Part shown: positions 15,767 to 25,426 of the stretch, one piece after another
Layout: each line of letters starts with the position of its first letter
Numbering within the stretch: position 1 is the first letter of the stretch
Source of the DNA: Tabrizicola sp.
GTDB lineage: Bacteria; Pseudomonadota; Alphaproteobacteria; Rhodobacterales; Rhodobacteraceae
Direction of reading: 5' to 3'
Assembly: GCF_030373185.1 (NCBI RefSeq)
Contig: NZ_JAUCZH010000001.1
Coordinates: forward strand, 372,001 to 436,000
DNA: 64,000 bases
Program-made: the position numbers and the translations under genes
Notes under the pieces: model-generated
What the model was told of the DNA's origin: nothing
Database searches by the model: none
The model's input: the letters and a program-made list of their open reading frames with translations, nothing else

Positions 15767-16465
15767 TCACAAGGTGAAGTCGTCTATCAGCGGATTGGGC
15801 TTTGCAAACTTCTCCAGTTCGGCCTGATTGCCGATCGAGACGCGGATACCATCGACGATCAAGCCATAGGGCTGGAGCCCCTTGAAGGCCCGGCTCAGAT
15901 TCTCGGGCGTCATCCCCAGCACCGAGGCAAGGCGGCGCTTTTCGAAATCCAGTTCGAAGGCGGCACCTCCGCCCGCGCGCTTTTGCTGACGCAGCAGATA
16001 GTTTGCCAGCCGTTCAAGCGAAGTCCTGAGCTTGAGATCCTTTTGCGACTTGATGACCGCGCGGTAGCATTGGGCAAGCTCTGCCACGATCGCGCGGGCA
16101 AAATTGCTGTCTACATCAAAGATCGCACGCACGTCCTGGCTGGGGATCAGGACGATGCGGCTTTTTTCCAGTGTTCGGGCCGACATCAGATAGGGCGCAT
16201 TCCTGATGGTTGCCGCCAGAATGAAGGTCGAGATCGGCCTTACCGTGGCCAGGCTGGTCTCGCGGCCGTTCCAGCTGGAAAAGAGATCGACAGAGCCGGA
16301 TAGAACGACATGCAGAAAATCGCTTGGCTCGCCCTCGCCGATCAGTTCGATCTGCGGAGGGAAGTTCTGCACATAGGCACCGCGCATCAGAGACTGGAAA
16401 TGCGTCTCGTCCATGCCCTCAAAAAGGTTGAGCGCGCGAATCTCGGGGTAATGCGACTCTGGCAT
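15767..16465 (-). CDS. narR: Crp/Fnr family regulator of nitrate reductase genes (NarR-type)
   Basis: The 232-residue product has a cyclic-nucleotide-binding-like fold and a C-terminal HTH whose recognition helix ends ENLSRAF, the E-xx-SR type that reads TTGAT-N4-ATCAA. The N terminus lacks the cysteine cluster of FNR, so direct oxygen sensing by [4Fe-4S] is unlikely. It is divergent from narK-narGHJI, as Paracoccus NarR is, where the protein activates nar genes with nitrate or nitrite. Its stop is three bases from the nnrS/nnrU remnant end (convergent). Confidence 0.8.
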   Translation of the reverse strand: MPESHYPEIRALNLFEGMDETHFQSLMRGAYVQNFPPQIELIGEGEPSDFLHVVLSGSVDLFSSWNGRETSLATVRPISTFILAATIRNAPYLMSARTLEKSRIVLIPSQDVRAIFDVDSNFARAIVAELAQCYRAVIKSQKDLKLRTSLERLANYLLRQQKRAGGGAAFELDFEKRRLASVLGMTPENLSRAFKGLQPYGLIVDGIRVSIGNQAELEKFAKPNPLIDDFTL

Positions 16466-16510
16466 GGCGCGGACACTTCCCTTCGGGTTTCGCCCAACTC
16501 AGCAAGCCGC

Positions 16511-16524
16511 TTGATTTTTGTCAA
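16511..16524. promoter_or_regulatory. FNR/NarR-type box near narR
   Basis: TTGATTTTTGTCAA matches TTGAT-N4-ATCAA with one mismatch. Its centre lies about 52 bp upstream of the narR start codon, which suits autoregulation of narR. Confidence 0.55.
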
Positions 16525-16624
16525 GCCAGCAATTGATCGGGGTCGGAACTTGCTTGATGCGACATCGATCTCTGGACAACATATTTATGCAAGTCATTTA
16601 TTTCATTATATTTTTTTCTGTCAC

Positions 16625-16638
16625 CTGATCTAGATCAA
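16625..16638. promoter_or_regulatory. FNR/NarR-type box near narK
   Basis: CTGATCTAGATCAA matches TTGAT-N4-ATCAA with one mismatch. It is about 84 bp upstream of the narK ATG (16722). If it acts at -41.5, transcription would begin near 16673 with a weak -10, as expected for an activator-dependent promoter. Confidence 0.65.
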
Positions 16639-16721
16639 GTCATTTGGCCCACTCCGGCCGCACGTCTGCTTGCGACCCCCCGTTCCGGGGTGATCACGCA
16701 ATCCTTGCCGGAGGCCCTGCC

Positions 16722-19439
16722 ATGCAGACCGTAGCCACAGCCTCACGCGCCGATCAGACGCGCGCCCTGAGCCTGAGCACAGTCGCCTTCACCGCCTGTT
16801 TCGCGGTCTGGACGATCTTTTCCATCATCGGTGTCGCCATAAAGGCTGAATTGGGGTTGAACGACACCCAGTTCGGACTGCTGGTGGCCACGCCGATCCT
16901 GACCGGGTCGCTGACCCGCATATTCCTTGGCGTCTGGACCGAGAAATACGGTGGGCGTCTGGTCTTTTCCGGTCAGATGATCCTGGCTGCCCTGGCCACA
17001 TGGGCGCTGACGCTGGCGGACAGTTACATCATGTATCTTGTCGCGGCGCTGGGTGTGGGCCTCGCGGGCGGGTCGTTCATCATCGGGGTGGCCTATGTCA
17101 GCCGCTGGTATGACGCGGGTCACCAGGGCACGGCGCTGGGGATCTTCGGGGCGGGCAACATCGGCGCGGCCGTGACCAAGTTTGTCGCCCCTTTCGTGAT
17201 GGTGGCCTATGGCTGGCAGGGCGTGGCAAACGTCTGGGCCGCAGCCCTTGCCTTGATGGGCGTGATCTTCTTCGTCCTTGCCAAGGACGATCCGGCACTG
17301 GTCGAGCGCCGCAGGACGGGCGCCAAGGCACCCGGTTTCGCCCAGCAGTTCGCCCCGCTGAAGAACCTGCAAGTCTGGCGCTTTTCGCTTTACTACTTCT
17401 TCGTCTTCGGGGCCTTCGTGGCGCTGGCACTGTGGCTGCCGCACTACCTCATCGACGTCTACGGTATTGACGTGCGCTTTGCTGGTATGGCCGCGGCCTC
17501 CTTCAGCCTGTCGGCCTCGCTGTTCCGGGCCTATGGCGGGGTGCTGTCTGACAAGTTCGGCGCGCGGTCGGTCATGTACTGGACATTCGGCTTCAGCATG
17601 ATCTTTCTGTTCATGCTGTCCTACCCGCCGACGGATTACATCATCCAGGGCAAGGACGGGCCGATCGCCTTTTCCACGCAGATGGGATTGTGGCCCTTTA
17701 TCGCCACGCTGTTCGCGCTGGGCTTTTTCATGAGCCTCGGCAAGGCGGCGGTATTCAAGCACATCCCGGTCTATTACCCCAACCACGTCGGCGCGGTCGG
17801 GGGCCTTGTGGGCATGATCGGCGGTCTTGGCGGCTTTGTCCTGCCCATCGCCTTCGGCGCGCTTCTGGACCTGACGGGCATCTACACCTCGTGTTTTGCG
17901 CTTTTGTTCGTGCTGGTCGCCATCGCGCTTGGCTGGATGCACCTGTCGATCCGCGCGATGGAGCGTGCCGCGCACGGCGAGGTGCTGGACCAGTTGCCAC
18001 AACTGCCCGAGATGCAGGCCATCCATCACCCCGAACGCACCGCCATGCCGCGCGTGCTGGAGGACTGGCGGCCCGAGGATGCGGAGTTCTGGGCGGAAAA
18101 AGGCCGTGCCATTGCGCGCCGCAACCTCTGGATCTCGGTTCCGGCGCTGCTTCTGGCCTTCTCGGTCTGGATGGTCTGGTCGATGGTCGTGGCGCGGCTG
18201 CCCGCCATCGGGTTTGCCTTCAACCCCGAACAGCTTTTCTGGCTGGCCGCGCTGCCTGCGCTGTCGGGGGCGACGCTGCGCATCTTCTATGGCTTCATGG
18301 TGCCAATCTTTGGCGGCAGGCTTTGGACCACGCTGTCCACCGCGTCGCTCATGCTGCCCGCCATCGGCATCGGCTATGCGGTGCAGAACCCGGAAACGCC
18401 CTATTTCATCTTTCTGGTGCTGGCGCTTCTTTGTGGGCTTGGCGGGGCCAACTTTGCCTCGTCCATGGCCAATATCGGCTACTTCTTTCCCAAGGCCGAA
18501 AAGGGCAATGCGCTGGCGCTGAATGCGGGGCTTGGCAACCTTGGCGTCAGCGTCATGCAGTTCCTGGTGCCGCTGGTCATCACGGTCGGCGTCTTCGGGA
18601 CCATGGGCGGCGCACCGCAAGAGCTGTCCGACGGTGGCCAGCTCTGGATGCAGAACGCCGGGTTCATCTGGGTTCCGTTCATCCTTGCGGCCACGATTGC
18701 GGCCTGGTGGGGCATGAATGACATTGCCGACGCGAAAGCCAGCTTTGCCCAGCAGTCGGTGATCTTCGGGCGCACGCAGAACTGGCTGATGTGCATCCTT
18801 TACATCGGCACCTTCGGCAGCTTCATCGGCTATTCGGCGGGCTTTCCGCTTCTGAGCCGGATCGCCTTCCCGGACGTGAACGCCCTGCAATATGTCTTCC
18901 TTGGCCCATTGGTCGGCGCGCTGAGCCGTGCTGGCACCGGCTGGGTGTCCGACAGGTTCGGCGGCGGGCGTGTCACCTTCTGGGTGTTCGCGGGGATGAT
19001 TGCCAGCGTTCTGGCGGTGATCCTGTCGTTGCAGGCCGGGTCGTTTGCCGGGTTCTTCGCGGGCTTCATGGCGCTGTTCTTCTTTACCGGGGTCGGCAAT
19101 GCCTCGACCTTCCAGATGATCCCCGTGATCATGGGCAAGGAAGTGCCACGCCTGATGCCGCAACTGACCGGTACGGACCGCGCACGCCAGATCGCCATGG
19201 AATCCGGTGGGATCGTCGCCTTCACCAGCGCTATCGGCGCCTATGGCGGGTTCTTCATCCCCAAGGCCTACGGCTCATCCATTGCCATGACCGGCAGCCC
19301 GATCGGCGCGCTGTGGCTGTTCCTGATCTTCTACGTCCTCTGCCTTGCCATCACCTGGGCCGTCTACACGCGCCCCGGCGGGCTTCTCCACGATATCGAG
19401 CGCGGCCGTGCCATCGCCGCCGCCCAACCCGCAGAATAA
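16722..19439 (+). CDS. narK: Nitrate/nitrite transporter, NarK1-NarK2 fusion
   Basis: The 905-residue product is two complete major-facilitator modules in one chain. Module 1 (about 1-440) has FGAGNIGAAVTKFV; a cytoplasmic linker (HHPERTAMPRVLEDWRPED) follows; module 2 (about 485-905) has NAGLGNLGVSVMQFLVP. About 24 membrane helices are expected. The fused form is known from Paracoccus, where one half couples nitrate uptake to protons and the other exchanges nitrate for nitrite. GGAGG lies seven bases before ATG 16722. It is first of the nar operon, 15 bp before narG. Confidence 0.93.
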   Translation: MQTVATASRADQTRALSLSTVAFTACFAVWTIFSIIGVAIKAELGLNDTQFGLLVATPILTGSLTRIFLGVWTEKYGGRLVFSGQMILAALATWALTLADSYIMYLVAALGVGLAGGSFIIGVAYVSRWYDAGHQGTALGIFGAGNIGAAVTKFVAPFVMVAYGWQGVANVWAAALALMGVIFFVLAKDDPALVERRRTGAKAPGFAQQFAPLKNLQVWRFSLYYFFVFGAFVALALWLPHYLIDVYGIDVRFAGMAAASFSLSASLFRAYGGVLSDKFGARSVMYWTFGFSMIFLFMLSYPPTDYIIQGKDGPIAFSTQMGLWPFIATLFALGFFMSLGKAAVFKHIPVYYPNHVGAVGGLVGMIGGLGGFVLPIAFGALLDLTGIYTSCFALLFVLVAIALGWMHLSIRAMERAAHGEVLDQLPQLPEMQAIHHPERTAMPRVLEDWRPEDAEFWAEKGRAIARRNLWISVPALLLAFSVWMVWSMVVARLPAIGFAFNPEQLFWLAALPALSGATLRIFYGFMVPIFGGRLWTTLSTASLMLPAIGIGYAVQNPETPYFIFLVLALLCGLGGANFASSMANIGYFFPKAEKGNALALNAGLGNLGVSVMQFLVPLVITVGVFGTMGGAPQELSDGGQLWMQNAGFIWVPFILAATIAAWWGMNDIADAKASFAQQSVIFGRTQNWLMCILYIGTFGSFIGYSAGFPLLSRIAFPDVNALQYVFLGPLVGALSRAGTGWVSDRFGGGRVTFWVFAGMIASVLAVILSLQAGSFAGFFAGFMALFFFTGVGNASTFQMIPVIMGKEVPRLMPQLTGTDRARQIAMESGGIVAFTSAIGAYGGFFIPKAYGSSIAMTGSPIGALWLFLIFYVLCLAITWAVYTRPGGLLHDIERGRAIAAAQPAE

Positions 19440-19454
19440 CGAAAGGACGCCACG

Positions 19455-22400
19455 ATGAGCCACCTTCTCGACAGACTGAACTTCTTCCAGAGCAAGGAAC
19501 TGGAGCAATTCTCGGACGGCTGGGGTCAGACCACACGCGAGAACCGGGATTGGGAAGATACCTACAGAAACCGCTGGCGGCACGACAAGATCGTGCGTTC
19601 CACCCACGGGGTGAACTGCACCGGGTCCTGTTCGTGGAAGATCTACGTCAAATCCGGCATCGTGACTTGGGAAACCCAGCAGACCGACTATCCGCGCACG
19701 CGGGCCGGCCTACCAAACCATGAGCCGCGCGGCTGTGCGCGGGGGGCCTCCTACAGCTGGTATCTTTACTCGGCCAACCGGGTGAAAAACCCGCTGATCC
19801 GCGGCGCCCTGATGCGCGCCTGGCGCAAGATGCGGCCCTCGATGACGCCGGTCGCCGCCTGGGCCGCGATCCAGAACGATCCGATCTTGCGCGCAAGCTA
19901 CACCAAGACGCGTGGCAAAGGCGGGTTCGTGCGCGCCAGCTGGGACGAGGCGACCGAGATCATCGCCGCCGCCAACGCCTTTACCACCAAGACCTATGGC
20001 CCCGACCGGGTGTTCGGCTTCTCGCCCATCCCCGCAATGTCGATGGTCAGCTACGCCGCCGGTTCGCGCTACCTTTCACTTCTCGGCGGCACCTGCATGT
20101 CGTTCTACGACTGGTATTGCGACCTGCCGCCCGCATCCCCGCAAACCTGGGGCGAACAGACAGACGTGCCGGAATCGGCCGACTGGTATAATGCGGGCTT
20201 CCTGATGCTCTGGGGCTCGAACGTGCCGCAGACCCGCACGCCCGACGCGCATTTCTACACCGAGGTCCGCTATCGCGGCACCAAGTCCGCCGTGGTCAGC
20301 CCCGACTATTCCGAGGCCGCCAAGTTCGGCGACATCTGGCTGAACCCGCAGGCCGGCACCGATGCGGCGCTGGCGATGGCGATGGGCCATGTGATCCTGC
20401 GCGAATACCACCTTGACCGTCAGGCCGAGTATTTCGAGGACTACGCCCGCAAATACACCGACATGCCGATGCTGGTGCGGCTGGAAGACCGCGACGGCCA
20501 CCTTGTCCCCGGCCGCATGCTGCGCGCCGAGGATTTCGACGGAAAGCTGGGTGAGGCGAACAACCCGGACTGGAAGACCGTGGCCTATGACGAGGCTTCG
20601 GGCAAAGTGGTTGTGCCGAACGGCTCCATCGGTTTCCGCTGGGGCGAGGAAGGCAAGTGGAACCTTGAGGAACAGGCCAACGGCGCCGGGGCCAAGCTGC
20701 GGCTGAGCCAGATCATGGAAGGTCATCATGACGAGGTGGTGGGCGTCGATTTCCCCTATTTCGGCGGTGTTGCGACGGGCGATTTCGTCAAATGCGACCA
20801 CCCGGAGGTGCTGACCCGCAACATTCCTGCCCGCCGCGTGACTCTCGCAGATGGATCACAGGCGCTGGTCGCCACGGTGTTCGACCTCTTCTGCGCCAAC
20901 TACGGGCTGGACCGGGGCCTTGGCGGCAAGTGGGTGTCGAAGGACTTCAACGACGACAGCCCCTATACCCCCGCCTGGGCCGAAAAGATCACCGGCGTTG
21001 ACCGGGAAAAGATCATCGCCGTCGCACGGGAATTCGCGGGCAATGCCGAAAAGACCCATGGCAAGTCCATGGTCATCCTCGGGGCCGGTCTGAACCATTG
21101 GTACCACATGGACATGAACTATCGCGGCATCATCAACATGCTGGTGATGTGCGGTTGCATCGGTCAGGAAGGCGGCGGCTGGTCGCATTATGTGGGGCAG
21201 GAGAAACTCCGCCCGCAGACCGGCTGGGCGCCTTTGGCCTTCGCGCTGGACTGGAACCGCCCGCCGCGGCAGATGAACTCGACCTCGTGCTGGTATGCCC
21301 ACACCGACCAGTGGCGCTATGAGACGCTGTGCGCAGGCGAAATCCTGTCGCCCACGGCACCGAAAGGTGACTGGGACATTTCCCTGATCGACTACAACAT
21401 CCGGGCGGAACGGATGGGCTGGCTGCCGTCAGCCCCGCAGTTGAAAACCAACCCGCTGGAGGTGGCCAAGGCGGCAAAGGCGGCGGGCAAGGCCATTCCT
21501 GCCTATGTGGCCGAACAGCTGAAATCCGGCGCGCTGGAGATGTCCTGCCAAGACCCGGATGCCCCGGAAAACTGGCCGCGCAACCTGTTTGTCTGGCGGT
21601 CGAACCTCTTGGGGTCCAGCGGCAAGGGGCATGAATATTTCCTCAAGCACCTTCTTGGCACCGATCACGGCGTGATGGGCAAGGATCTGGGCGAGGAAGG
21701 CGGCGTGATGCCGAAGGAAGCCGTCTGGCATGACGAGGCGCCGAAGGGCAAACTTGACCTTCTGGTGACCATCGACTTTCGGATGTCCACCACCTGCGTC
21801 TATTCCGACATCGTGCTGCCGACGGCCAGCTGGTACGAAAAGGACGACCTGAACACCTCGGACATGCACCCGTTCATCCACCCGCTACAGGCGGCGGTGG
21901 ATCCGGCCTACGAGTCGAAGTCGGATTGGGAAATCTTCAAGTCGATCGCGAAGAAATTCTCTGAAGTGACCCCCGAAGTGCTTGGGGTGGAAATCGACAT
22001 CGTCCAGCTTCCCCTGCTGCACGACACCCCCGGCGAACTCGCTCAGGCACATGTCCGCGACTGGAAGAAGGGCGAATGTGACCTGATCCCAGGCAAGACC
22101 GCGCCAAACTACATTGCGGTGGAACGAGATTATCCCAACCTTTACAAGAAGTTCACCTCGGTTGGCCCGCTTTTGGAAAAGCTGGGTAACGGGGGCAAGG
22201 GCATCAACTGGGATACCAAGGTCGAGGTAGGTCATCTGCGCGACCTGAATGGTGTGGTGCTGGAGGATGGCGTCTCGAATGGCCAGCCCAAGCTGGAAAC
22301 CGCCATCGACGCGGCGGAAATGATCCTGATGCTGGCGCCGGAAACCAACGGCGAAGTGGCCGTGAAGGCCTGGGAGGAGCTGGAGAAACCCACCGGCCGC

Positions 22401-23201
22401 CACCACGCCCATCTGGCCGAGGGCGCGCACCATACCAAGATCCGTTTCCGCGATATCGCGGCTCAACCCCGCAAGATCATCTCCAGCCCCACATGGTCGG
22501 GGATCGAAAGCGAGGAAGTCTGCTACAACGCGGGCTATACCAACGTCCACGAACTGATCCCGTGGCGCACCCTGACCGGCCGCCAGCAGCTTTATCAGGA
22601 TCACCTCTGGATGCGGGCCTTTGGCGAGGGTTTCGTCAGCTACCGCCCGCCGGTGGACCTGAAGACCATCACCAAGGCCGTCAACAACGACGCGGCCGAG
22701 GGCAGCCCGCATGTGGTGCTGAACTTCATCACGCCGCATCAGAAATGGGGCATCCATTCCACCTATTCCGACAACCTTCTGATGCTGACGCTGAACCGGG
22801 GCGGCCCGGTGGTCTGGATGTCCGAGGTGGACGCGGCCAAGGCGGGTCTGGTCGATAACGACTGGGTCGAGGCCTACAACATCAACGGCGCGCTGACCGC
22901 TCGGGTGGTGGTGTCGCAGCGGATCAAGCAGGGCACGCTCTTCATGTATCACGCGCAGGAAAAGATCGTGAACACACCCGGTTCGGAAAAGACCGGCCAT
23001 CGCGGCGGCATCCACAACTCGGTCACCCGCGCCACGCTGAAACCCACCCACATGATCGGCGGCTATGCGCAATTGTCCTATGGTTTCAACTACTACGGCA
23101 CCGTCGGCAGCAACCGCGACGAATTCGTGATCGTTCGCAAGATGAAGAAGGTTGACTGGCTGGATACGCCTGCAACCCGCAAAGTGGAGGCAGCGGAATG
23201 A
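19455..23201 (+). CDS. narG: Respiratory nitrate reductase alpha subunit
   Basis: NarG is the bis-MGD molybdenum subunit that reduces nitrate to nitrite on the cytoplasmic face. At 1248 residues it matches E. coli NarG (1247). The FS0 cluster ligands H51, C55 and C59 are in HGVNCTGSCSW, with C94 in EPRGCARG. The molybdenum ligand Asp is D223 in FYDWYCDLPP, one position off E. coli D222. All residues seem intact. It ends by overlapping narH by four bases. Confidence 0.98.
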   Translation: MSHLLDRLNFFQSKELEQFSDGWGQTTRENRDWEDTYRNRWRHDKIVRSTHGVNCTGSCSWKIYVKSGIVTWETQQTDYPRTRAGLPNHEPRGCARGASYSWYLYSANRVKNPLIRGALMRAWRKMRPSMTPVAAWAAIQNDPILRASYTKTRGKGGFVRASWDEATEIIAAANAFTTKTYGPDRVFGFSPIPAMSMVSYAAGSRYLSLLGGTCMSFYDWYCDLPPASPQTWGEQTDVPESADWYNAGFLMLWGSNVPQTRTPDAHFYTEVRYRGTKSAVVSPDYSEAAKFGDIWLNPQAGTDAALAMAMGHVILREYHLDRQAEYFEDYARKYTDMPMLVRLEDRDGHLVPGRMLRAEDFDGKLGEANNPDWKTVAYDEASGKVVVPNGSIGFRWGEEGKWNLEEQANGAGAKLRLSQIMEGHHDEVVGVDFPYFGGVATGDFVKCDHPEVLTRNIPARRVTLADGSQALVATVFDLFCANYGLDRGLGGKWVSKDFNDDSPYTPAWAEKITGVDREKIIAVAREFAGNAEKTHGKSMVILGAGLNHWYHMDMNYRGIINMLVMCGCIGQEGGGWSHYVGQEKLRPQTGWAPLAFALDWNRPPRQMNSTSCWYAHTDQWRYETLCAGEILSPTAPKGDWDISLIDYNIRAERMGWLPSAPQLKTNPLEVAKAAKAAGKAIPAYVAEQLKSGALEMSCQDPDAPENWPRNLFVWRSNLLGSSGKGHEYFLKHLLGTDHGVMGKDLGEEGGVMPKEAVWHDEAPKGKLDLLVTIDFRMSTTCVYSDIVLPTASWYEKDDLNTSDMHPFIHPLQAAVDPAYESKSDWEIFKSIAKKFSEVTPEVLGVEIDIVQLPLLHDTPGELAQAHVRDWKKGECDLIPGKTAPNYIAVERDYPNLYKKFTSVGPLLEKLGNGGKGINWDTKVEVGHLRDLNGVVLEDGVSNGQPKLETAIDAAEMILMLAPETNGEVAVKAWEELEKPTGRHHAHLAEGAHHTKIRFRDIAAQPRKIISSPTWSGIESEEVCYNAGYTNVHELIPWRTLTGRQQLYQDHLWMRAFGEGFVSYRPPVDLKTITKAVNNDAAEGSPHVVLNFITPHQKWGIHSTYSDNLLMLTLNRGGPVVWMSEVDAAKAGLVDNDWVEAYNINGALTARVVVSQRIKQGTLFMYHAQEKIVNTPGSEKTGHRGGIHNSVTRATLKPTHMIGGYAQLSYGFNYYGTVGSNRDEFVIVRKMKKVDWLDTPATRKVEAAE

Positions 23202-24724
23202 AAGTTCGCGCGCAAATCGGCAAGGTTCTGAACCTCGACAAATGCATCGGGTGCCACACCTGTTCGGTCACCTGCAAGAACGTCTGGACCACGCGGGAAG
23301 GCGTTGAATACGCCTGGTTCAACAACGTCGAAACCAAGCCCGGCACCGGCTATCCGACCGACTGGGAAAACCAGAAGCGCTGGAATGGCGGTTGGTCGCG
23401 GTCGAAATCGGGCAAGCTGCATCCCAAGCAGGGGTCGAAGTGGCGGATCATGGCGAACATCTTCGCCAACCCGTCGATGCCGGAAATCGACGACTACTAT
23501 GAGCCGTTCGATTTCGACCATGACCACCTGAAATCCGCGCCCGACATGAACGCTTTCCCCACCGCGCGCCCCCGGTCGAAGATCACCGGCGAGCGGATGG
23601 AAAAGATCGAGAAAGGCCCGAACTGGGAGGAAATCCTTGGCGGCGAATTCGCCAAGCGGTCGGCCGACTACAACTTCGACAAGGTGCAGAAGGACATCTA
23701 CGGAGAGTATGAAAATACCTTCATGATGTATCTGCCGCGCTTGTGCGAGCATTGCCTGAACCCGACCTGCTCTGCTTCCTGCCCCTCGGGCGCGATCTAC
23801 AAGCGCGAGGAGGACGGCATCGTCCTGATTGATCAGGAAAAGTGCCGGGGCTGGCGGATGTGCATTTCCGGCTGCCCCTACAAGAAGGTCTATTACAACT
23901 GGGATACCGGCAAATCGGAAAAATGCACCTTCTGCTATCCGCGCATTGAATCCGGCCAGCCGACGGTCTGTTCGGAAACCTGCGTCGGCCGCATCCGGTA
24001 TCTGGGGGTGATCCTTTACGACGCCGACAAGATCGAGGCCGCCGCCAGCGCCGAGCGCGAGACCGATCTTTACGGCGCGCAGCTTGACGTGTTCCTGGAC
24101 CCGAACGACCCGGACGTGATCGCCGCCGCCCGCCGCGACGGCGTGCCGGAGGATTGGATCGAGGCCGCCAAGATCAGCCCGATCTGGAAAATGGCGATGG
24201 AGTGGAAGGTCGCCTTCCCGTTGCATCCCGAATACCGGACCCTGCCGATGGTCTGGTATATCCCGCCGTTGTCGCCGATCCAGAATGCGGCCCAGGCCGG
24301 CCAGATTGCGATGAGCGACCAGATGCCGGACGTGCGGTCCCTGCGGATCCCGGTGCAATACCTCGCCAACATGCTGACGGCGGGGGATGAGGAACCCATC
24401 GTTCACGCGCTGGAACGGATGTCGGCCATGCGGCTTTACATGCGGGCGCTGACCGTGGACGGCGTGCGCGACGAGGGCATCGCCGCCCGTGTCGGCATGT
24501 CGGGCCGGATGATCGAGGACATGTACAAGATCATGGCAATCGCGGATTACGAAGACCGTTTCGCCATCCCCACCGCCCACCGCGAACAGAACGAAGCCGG
24601 CGCCGATATTCGCGGCGGCTGCGGGTTCACCGATGGCAACGGCTGTTCTTCTGGCGAGACGGGCAAGACCAGCCTGTTCGGCGGCAAGAAGAAGTCCTTC
24701 GCCCTTCCGCTGGAGTCATTCTGA
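23198..24724 (+). CDS. narH: Respiratory nitrate reductase beta subunit
   Basis: NarH (508 residues) carries one [3Fe-4S] and three [4Fe-4S] clusters and passes electrons from NarI to NarG. Ligand groups visible are CIGCHTCSVTCKN, CEHCLNPTCSASCPSG, CRGWRMCISGCPYKK (Trp replaces a Cys, giving the 3Fe cluster) and CTFCYPR with CSETCVGR. Its start overlaps narG (ATGA), and its stop shares one base with narJ. Confidence 0.98.
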   Translation: MKVRAQIGKVLNLDKCIGCHTCSVTCKNVWTTREGVEYAWFNNVETKPGTGYPTDWENQKRWNGGWSRSKSGKLHPKQGSKWRIMANIFANPSMPEIDDYYEPFDFDHDHLKSAPDMNAFPTARPRSKITGERMEKIEKGPNWEEILGGEFAKRSADYNFDKVQKDIYGEYENTFMMYLPRLCEHCLNPTCSASCPSGAIYKREEDGIVLIDQEKCRGWRMCISGCPYKKVYYNWDTGKSEKCTFCYPRIESGQPTVCSETCVGRIRYLGVILYDADKIEAAASAERETDLYGAQLDVFLDPNDPDVIAAARRDGVPEDWIEAAKISPIWKMAMEWKVAFPLHPEYRTLPMVWYIPPLSPIQNAAQAGQIAMSDQMPDVRSLRIPVQYLANMLTAGDEEPIVHALERMSAMRLYMRALTVDGVRDEGIAARVGMSGRMIEDMYKIMAIADYEDRFAIPTAHREQNEAGADIRGGCGFTDGNGCSSGETGKTSLFGGKKKSFALPLESF

Positions 24725-25425
24725 TGGACCGCACACTCAAGGCACTGTCGCTGACGCTCAGCTATCCGACGGCGGAACTGCAGGCAGCGATGCACGAGAT
24801 CGGCACCATACTTGGCACCGATTCCCGGATCGCACCGCGGACCCGCGCCGACCTGATCGCGCTGACGGACGGTCTCGCCCGGGGCGACCTTTACGACCTA
24901 CAGGAACGCTATGTCATGCTGTTCGACCGGTCGCGCACCCTGTCGCTAAACCTTTTCGAGCATGTCCACGGCGAAAGCCGGGACCGGGGCGGCGCGATGG
25001 TCAGCCTGATCGAAACCTATCGGGAGGGCGGGTTCGAGCCCGCCACCTCGGAACTGCCCGACCACCTGCCGGTGCTGCTGGAATTCCTGTCGACGCGTCC
25101 CTTCGCCGAAGCACAGGAAACCTTGGCAGACGCGACTCATATCCTTGATGCTGTCGCTGCCCGGCTTGAACGGCGCGAAAGCGGATATGCCGCCGCGTTC
25201 GCCGCTCTTTCCCAGATGGCCGGCGCAGAGGCGGATGCAGAAGCCCTTGCCGGGATGCTGGCACAGCCCGATGACGATCCCACTGACCTTGCCGCGCTGG
25301 ATACCGTCTGGGAGGAAACCGAAGTGACCTTCGGCCCCGATCCCAATGCGGGCTGTCCGCAGGTCCGCGACATGCTGGCCCTGATGGACAAACCGGCCCC
25401 CAACCCCCTGAACAGGAGCGCATGA
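24724..25425 (+). CDS. narJ: Nitrate reductase assembly chaperone
   Basis: NarJ (233 residues) is a cytoplasmic TorD/DmsD-type chaperone that holds NarGH until cofactor insertion and membrane docking. Typical blocks are LTLSYPTAELQ, RYVMLFDRSRTLSLNLFEHVHGESRDRG and LPVLLEFLS. The start codon shares a base with the narH stop, and the stop is one base from the narI start, so expression is translationally coupled. Confidence 0.95.
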   Translation: MDRTLKALSLTLSYPTAELQAAMHEIGTILGTDSRIAPRTRADLIALTDGLARGDLYDLQERYVMLFDRSRTLSLNLFEHVHGESRDRGGAMVSLIETYREGGFEPATSELPDHLPVLLEFLSTRPFAEAQETLADATHILDAVAARLERRESGYAAAFAALSQMAGAEADAEALAGMLAQPDDDPTDLAALDTVWEETEVTFGPDPNAGCPQVRDMLALMDKPAPNPLNRSA

Positions 25426-25426
25426 C

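Noticed and set aside
16743-19163. 806-codon open frame antisense to narK
   Set aside because: It is a shadow caused by strong GC codon bias. Its translation is low-complexity and charged (many H, Q, R, G), has no family match, and lies fully inside the well-supported narK.
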